DNA of 10,141 bases, from positions 1-10,141 of the forward strand of contig JAAYSR010000065.1 of assembly GCA_012518325.1 (NCBI GenBank), read 5' to 3'. The stretch is from Bacillota bacterium. Lineage in GTDB: Bacteria > Bacillota > Limnochordia > Darwinibacteriales > Darwinibacteriaceae. The notes under the pieces are model-generated. The model saw only the letters and a program-made list of their open reading frames with translations, searched no databases and was not told the origin of the DNA. The position numbers were made by a program, and so were the translations under genes. Below are positions 5,832 to 10,141 of the stretch, piece by piece (position 1 is the stretch's first letter; every line of letters starts with the position of its first letter).

Positions 5832-8006
5832 CTACTGCTTGGTTAACGCTCCGTTCAGCTGCTCCTTCAGCATGGCTAGAAACTCCCGGGTTAAGTAGGG
5901 ATCAAACTGGGAGCCTGCCCCAGATGCGATCTCCTCCATGGCTGCGTTTCGACATAACGCCTTGCGGTAGGCACGGTCCGAGGTCATGGCGTCAAAGGCA
6001 TCCGCTAAAGCAACAATTCTGGCGCTAATGGGGATCTCTTCCCCCTTCAGGCCGTGGGGATATCCCTTCCCGTCCCACCTTTCATGGTGGTAGAGCACAC
6101 CTTCCGCCACATCCAAAAGGTCCGGCGAGGAAGCTACAATACGGTGGCCAATTTCACAATGCTGCCTCATCACCTGCCATTCTTCCTCAGTTAAAGGGCC
6201 AGGCTTGTCCAGGATGCGCTCAGAGATCCCAACCTTGCCAATGTCGTGCAGAACAGCAACTAAGGAGCTGGTAACCACTTCGCTGTCCGGCAGCCCGATC
6301 CTCTGGGCCAGGTTGACGGCGTGTGTCTGGAGATTGCGGGCATGCTCCTCCGTTTCATGGCTCTTCTCAGCCAAAGCCTGCCGCAAGGAAAGCACCAGAG
6401 CACTTCTGCGGCTCCTGGCACTGCTTATTTTATGCTGATACATATTAGTTTCTGCACTGCGGAACACGTCCGCAATGTCCTCTGCCGCCTGTGTCTTAGT
6501 TGCCAAACCCATGGCAATGCTGGGTTCCAAGCCGGTTTGATCCATCTCCTGGCTGAGACGGTCAATTTCTAGACAGATCTTTTGGGCCTGTTCAGCATCG
6601 GTTCTAGGCAGAAGGAGCAGAAACTCATCCCCTCCCCAGCGCACAACTACATCACCAGGACGGGCCACGGTGTGGAACACCCTGGCTGCGCCCTTTAACA
6701 CTTCATCGCCTTTGTGGTGCCCCATTGAATCATTGATGATCTTCAGTCCGTTCACATCGCCAATGATTACGCTGAGGGGCAGCTGCTGCTCGTTGTCCAA
6801 ACCGGGCAGCTGACTCTCCAGGTAATGGCGGTTGTGCAGCCCGGTGAGGGAGTCTTTGTAGACCTGTTCCCTGAGTTTGAGTTCCATCTGTTTCCGTTCA
6901 GTAATATCATCAAAAACGGTTACGAACTGGCCTGGTATAGGGCTGTACGCCCGCACCGTAAAGTATTTCCCGATCTGTTGGCTGAAATTTTCAATCCTCA
7001 TCGGTTCACCTGTCAGGGCTACCTTGCCGTAGGTTTCAATCCAAAATTTCTCCGTTTTAGGCATCACTTCCAGCACCGTCTTCCCGATTAACTCGGCGGC
7101 AGTGAAACCTGTCAGCTCCTCAAAGGCTTTGTTCACTTCCAGGAAACGATAGTCAACAGGCTGATTTTCGCTGTCTGTGATAATTTCATGGAGTGCAATC
7201 GCGTTGATGGATGTTTCCATCAAGGTGCGGAAACGCTCTTCGCTGCGGCGCAGCTTTTCCCGCTGCTTGTACTCTTCGGAAACATCGCGGAAGACCAGGA
7301 TTACACCATGGATATTCCCTTCTGAATCCTTCACCGGGGCGGCGCTGTCAGCGATGTGGTACTCCACACCGTCCTTGGAGATCAGCACGGTGTGGTTGGC
7401 CAGACCAACGATTTCCCCGCTGGCCAGTACTTTGCCCACAGGATTGAGCATAGGCTCACGAGTGTGGGCGCTGACAATCTGAAAGACCTGCGAGAGTTCC
7501 TTGCCCACGCCGCTCGCATCATGCCAGCCCGTCAGCATCTCCGCCTGCGGGTTCATCATGGTGATTCTTCCCGACCTGTCGGTAACAATGACGGCATCGC
7601 CGATGGACTCCACGATCCGTCTGTAATAGTCTTCTTTATCCGGCATGCTGCCCCGGGAGTGCTTGTCAGTTAAATCAAATGTCATTTCCAGGCGCACCAG
7701 TGCATCACCTAACGTTACCGCCTGAACATGTCTTTCCAGCCAGCGGTCCCCACGGGGGTCATACCATTGGAAGTGAAGGGTCTGCTCAGGGTTGTTTCTC
7801 AAAACCTCATTGCTCAGGCAGCCGCACCTTTCGCTGTGGGGATCTGCACAGCACAGCTGGCCTTCCGCCAAGCCAAATTCCCGGCGGGCAAAATCGTTGA
7901 TCAGCAGAATGCGGTTGGTTTCCAAATCACAGAGGCGGACCATGGCCCGCATTTGGGTGAAAACGGTGTCTAACAGCCATTCCTTATTCCAATAACGTAC
8001 TGACAT
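5832..8006 (-). CDS. PAS-PAS-GGDEF-HD-GYP cyclic-di-GMP turnover protein
   Basis: A 724-residue cytoplasmic signalling protein carrying motifs for both making and breaking cyclic-di-GMP. Order: an N-terminal PAS-like region (about 1-115) with a cysteine cluster (Cys52, Cys53, Cys61, Cys63); PAS domains at about 125-245 and 255-375; a GGDEF domain starting near Asp385 with GGDEF at 458-462 and an inhibitory-site RPGD at 449-452; and an HD-GYP domain with HDIGK at 587-591 and HHERWDGKGYP at 640-650. The GGDEF substrate loop reads GDVNGLKIIND, a form I know from GGDEF domains joined to HD-GYP. No membrane segment is evident. ATG at 8006 follows AAGGGGGTG. Upstream lies an unusual structured repeat (8037-8116) and then the chemoreceptor gene in the same direction; a terminator follows the stop. 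Which activity dominates cannot be read from sequence. Confidence 0.95.
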   Translation of the reverse strand: MSVRYWNKEWLLDTVFTQMRAMVRLCDLETNRILLINDFARREFGLAEGQLCCADPHSERCGCLSNEVLRNNPEQTLHFQWYDPRGDRWLERHVQAVTLGDALVRLEMTFDLTDKHSRGSMPDKEDYYRRIVESIGDAVIVTDRSGRITMMNPQAEMLTGWHDASGVGKELSQVFQIVSAHTREPMLNPVGKVLASGEIVGLANHTVLISKDGVEYHIADSAAPVKDSEGNIHGVILVFRDVSEEYKQREKLRRSEERFRTLMETSINAIALHEIITDSENQPVDYRFLEVNKAFEELTGFTAAELIGKTVLEVMPKTEKFWIETYGKVALTGEPMRIENFSQQIGKYFTVRAYSPIPGQFVTVFDDITERKQMELKLREQVYKDSLTGLHNRHYLESQLPGLDNEQQLPLSVIIGDVNGLKIINDSMGHHKGDEVLKGAARVFHTVARPGDVVVRWGGDEFLLLLPRTDAEQAQKICLEIDRLSQEMDQTGLEPSIAMGLATKTQAAEDIADVFRSAETNMYQHKISSARSRRSALVLSLRQALAEKSHETEEHARNLQTHAVNLAQRIGLPDSEVVTSSLVAVLHDIGKVGISERILDKPGPLTEEEWQVMRQHCEIGHRIVASSPDLLDVAEGVLYHHERWDGKGYPHGLKGEEIPISARIVALADAFDAMTSDRAYRKALCRNAAMEEIASGAGSQFDPYLTREFLAMLKEQLNGALTKQ

Positions 8007-8036
8007 ACTGCACCCCCTTGTGGCGTTATTTCTGCC

Positions 8037-8116
8037 AAAAAGAACCTAGCGCTGCCGAAATCCAGTCATTGCTTGCTGGGTTAGTAAAGATATCGGTACT
8101 ACTCGCTAGGTTCTTT
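8037..8116 (-). repeat. Nested inverted-repeat element before the HD-GYP gene
   Basis: A perfect 13-bp inverted repeat, AAAGAACCTAGCG at 8039-8051 and its complement at 8104-8116, encloses 52 bases. Inside are a second helix (8055-8061 with 8090-8096, six of seven paired) and a third (CCAG and CTGG at 8062-8065 and 8076-8079, extendable by two pairs past a bulge). As minus-strand RNA it would form three stacked helices joined by internal loops, and the last arm runs into five T (8037-8041). The T-run lies 18 bases before the ribosome binding site of the hybrid cyclic-di-GMP gene. It could end chemoreceptor transcripts or act as an attenuator. It does not match the cyclic-di-GMP riboswitch cores that I remember. 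Confidence 0.6.
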
Positions 8117-8147
8117 AACGAAAATGGAATTCCTTTGTGGTAAAAGG

Positions 8148-10055
8148 TTAACTTAGTTTAAACTGTGCAACCAGGTTTTGCAAATGCTCCGCCATATTGC
8201 TCAACTCTTGTGCGGAAGCCGCGATGCTGTCAATGGACGCCGACTGTTCTTCTGTTGTGGCCGCCATCTCGTGGCTGCCCGAGTTAATCTCCAAAATCCC
8301 TCTGGAGATCTCCTCAATCTGAGTAATAATGCCGGTTACGGAGTCAATGATCTCTTGCATCAGATTGCCGGTTTGACCCACGATCCGGGCATTGGCTTCT
8401 GCCCTCTCAACCCCTTGCTCAATGCCTGCAATTGTCCGCTCGGTTTCAGCCTGAATGCTCTGGATTAGACTGATAATCCGGGTGGTGGAGTTGGCTGACT
8501 GCTCCGCCAGATTGCGCACCTCATCCGCTACTACAGCAAAGCCTCTGCCGTGTTCGCCTGCCCTGGCGGCTTCAATCGCGGCGTTGAGGGCCAGGAGATT
8601 GGTTTGGTCCGCAATGCCGGTGATCACTTCCACAATTTCCCCAATTTCCCGGGACTGCCGGCCTAGGCCCTCCACCGTGGACGCTATCTCACGCATTGCT
8701 TCCTTCAGTTCTTCGGTGCTGGCAATGGCGTCAGCAACGCCCTGGCTGCCGCTCTGGGTGGAGTCAAGGATTTGATTCGCCGACTTAACCATAACCTGGG
8801 AGTTAGTATTCATCTGCTCTACAGTCGCGGCAAACTGATTGCTGGTGCTGGCAACTTCTTCAATAGAAGCGCTGGTCTCCTCGGTGGAAGCGGAGAGCTG
8901 CTGGCTGGTGCCGGCTATTTGCAGGGAGGCCTTGGTCAGCTCGTTCAGCACGTTTTTCATCGACGTTTGGGTGTGCTCCACCGCCTGGGCCACCTCGCCG
9001 AACTCATCCCGCCTCTGCAGGAACTTGGCAGGAATCTCCTGGGAAAAGTCGCCGTCAGCCAAGAGGGAAAGATGTGACTTTGCCGCATCCAGGCTTTTGA
9101 CAATCCCCAGCGAGATGGAGAGCAGCACTGCACCCAAGATTACAAAGGAAACTGCACCAATGCCTACGATTCTCATTAAGATTTGACGTACCGAACCTTG
9201 CACATCGGCCATGGAAAGCCCGATGTTGAGAGCACCAACGTGTTCGCCGCCGAGAAAGACCGGGACTATCACATCATAGACGGTAACATCCCCTGCGGCA
9301 TAGTAATACTCCGAAGCGTAATTCTCGCCCCGTACCGCCGCTGCATAGGACCCCTCATCTGTAAGGACTGCGCCAATTCGATCATGGTTGCTGTGGGCGA
9401 AAACTCTGCGTTCCCGATCCATCAGCGCTGCAAATACAACGCCTTCATTGGAGGCCAACTCTTCAACTAAGAGCTGGTTGCTGTACCTGTCGGTGAGGGC
9501 TTGTACAGTGTTGGCGAGAACGCCCACCTGCACAAGTTCACCTTGGGGGCCCCGCATATAAGCGTACTTGTAGTAATTATCCGATTCGGTGTCCTTGCGT
9601 ATCTCTTCCACTAAATAGCTTTGATTGGATGACGCAAAGCGGCTGACAGGATGGTCAGGAGTCGCCACCCAGCCTAAGTAAAGGTCGAAAGCGGAGGCAA
9701 CTATCTCCAGGTCCGCATTGTACCAATGGATGGCATCAACGTCCACATCCCCCGCCATCTTGGTCAAGTTCTCACTGGTCATAGCCTCAGGGTTGGAAAC
9801 TGCGATCCTGGCTGCGGTCAGCAGCTTCTCTTCCAACAGGTCTTCAACTGCCGCCAAAGCCTCATTGTTGTCTGCGATGCGAAGCACCGCCTGTTCAACC
9901 AGTTCAAAACCAAGCTGCTGCATGCCAAGGATCATATTTCTCCTTACCAGGCCGAAAGTGGCAACGGCAAGGGCAGCAATGGCAAGGGACAAAAGCAGTA
10001 AGGGCACGACAATAAGCTTAAATCTGACTGAGTTCAGTTTCCTCGCAAGTGACAT
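8148..10055 (-). CDS. Methyl-accepting chemotaxis protein
   Basis: A 635-residue membrane chemoreceptor. A transmembrane helix near residues 12-36 is followed by an extracellular sensor of about 258 residues that looks like a double Cache domain (for example YYKYAYMRGPQGELVQVGVL and the later VFAALMDRERRVFAHS). A second transmembrane helix lies at about 296-318, then a HAMP domain at about 319-372. The cytoplasmic coiled coil carries the highly conserved hairpin tip, from GIADQTNLL at 480 through AAIEAARAGEHGRGFAVVADEVR, which binds CheA and CheW. Glutamate- and glutamine-rich stretches such as SASTEETSASIEEV are likely methylation sites. No C-terminal receptor-tether pentapeptide is visible. 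ATG at 10055 follows GAGGGGGG with seven bases of spacing. The HD-GYP gene lies 141 bases downstream on the same strand. The ligand is unknown. Confidence 0.96.
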   Translation of the reverse strand: MSLARKLNSVRFKLIVVPLLLLSLAIAALAVATFGLVRRNMILGMQQLGFELVEQAVLRIADNNEALAAVEDLLEEKLLTAARIAVSNPEAMTSENLTKMAGDVDVDAIHWYNADLEIVASAFDLYLGWVATPDHPVSRFASSNQSYLVEEIRKDTESDNYYKYAYMRGPQGELVQVGVLANTVQALTDRYSNQLLVEELASNEGVVFAALMDRERRVFAHSNHDRIGAVLTDEGSYAAAVRGENYASEYYYAAGDVTVYDVIVPVFLGGEHVGALNIGLSMADVQGSVRQILMRIVGIGAVSFVILGAVLLSISLGIVKSLDAAKSHLSLLADGDFSQEIPAKFLQRRDEFGEVAQAVEHTQTSMKNVLNELTKASLQIAGTSQQLSASTEETSASIEEVASTSNQFAATVEQMNTNSQVMVKSANQILDSTQSGSQGVADAIASTEELKEAMREIASTVEGLGRQSREIGEIVEVITGIADQTNLLALNAAIEAARAGEHGRGFAVVADEVRNLAEQSANSTTRIISLIQSIQAETERTIAGIEQGVERAEANARIVGQTGNLMQEIIDSVTGIITQIEEISRGILEINSGSHEMAATTEEQSASIDSIAASAQELSNMAEHLQNLVAQFKLS

Positions 10056-10093
10056 AAACGAACCCCCCTCGGCTTCAAATTGATTAGTGTGAA

Positions 10094-10124
10094 ATTCTAT
10101 GGTATTTCCTGGTTATCCTGCCAA
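10094..10124 (-). promoter_or_regulatory. Candidate promoter of the chemoreceptor gene
   Basis: On the minus strand TTGGCA (10119-10124) and TAGAAT (10094-10099) could serve as -35 and -10 of a sigma-A promoter, but the spacer is 19 bases, longer than the ideal 17. A GAAAT/ATTTC inverted repeat overlaps the -10. A flagellar sigma-D reading of the same stretch is weaker and is discussed as a finding. Confidence 0.35.
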
Positions 10125-10141
10125 CAGACATTAATTATTTA

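Noticed and set aside
8037..8116. The nested inverted repeat as a cyclic-di-GMP riboswitch, a hammerhead ribozyme or an integron attC site.
   Set aside because: I do not see the GEMM-I core (GCAAAGCC-type), the CUGANGA hammerhead box, or properly placed attC core sites on either strand. This is by eye only, so the Infernal search remains worthwhile.

Overview
The window reads as part of a Bacillota-type (low-GC Gram-positive lineage, clostridial or related) chromosome of moderate GC content. This is inferred from strong GGAGG-like ribosome binding sites at nearly every gene, use of GTG and TTG starts, a LacI-family regulator, an AadK-like adenylyltransferase closely resembling my recollection of the Bacillus protein, and a PAS-GGDEF-HD-GYP protein. 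I cannot name a genus. I see no insertion sequence, phage gene, CRISPR array, tRNA or rRNA.

Layout, left to right. The first 43 bases are the start of a minus-strand gene of unknown function that leaves the window. Next to it (157-1248, minus) is a LacI-family repressor. Two similar palindromes with a central CG, one before the partial gene (73-90) and one before the repressor's own start (1278-1295), look like its operators. Upstream of that on the same strand is an MBL-fold metal hydrolase (1419-2219). A membrane-bound diguanylate cyclase (2336-3436, plus) is divergent from it and is the only plus-strand gene. It converges almost end to end on a two-gene minus-strand operon (3451-5653). In that operon an AadK-like aminoglycoside 6-adenylyltransferase homologue is followed four bases later by a PF12831-type FAD-dependent oxidoreductase. 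A clear intrinsic terminator (5788-5811) separates this operon from a 724-residue PAS-PAS-GGDEF-HD-GYP protein (5832-8006, minus). The last gene is a membrane chemoreceptor (8148-10055, minus).

The right half and the middle share one theme: cyclic-di-GMP turnover (one stand-alone cyclase and one hybrid that carries both synthesis and degradation motifs) beside a methyl-accepting chemotaxis receptor, suggesting control of motility or surface behaviour. The left part looks like a ligand-responsive catabolic locus under a LacI-type repressor.

The most striking non-coding structure lies between the chemoreceptor and the hybrid cyclic-di-GMP gene. It is a perfect 13-bp inverted repeat with two further nested helices in its 52-base interior, and it ends in a T-run just ahead of the hybrid gene's ribosome binding site. 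It could be a terminator, an attenuator or an undescribed leader RNA. No intergenic stretch exceeds 300 bases.
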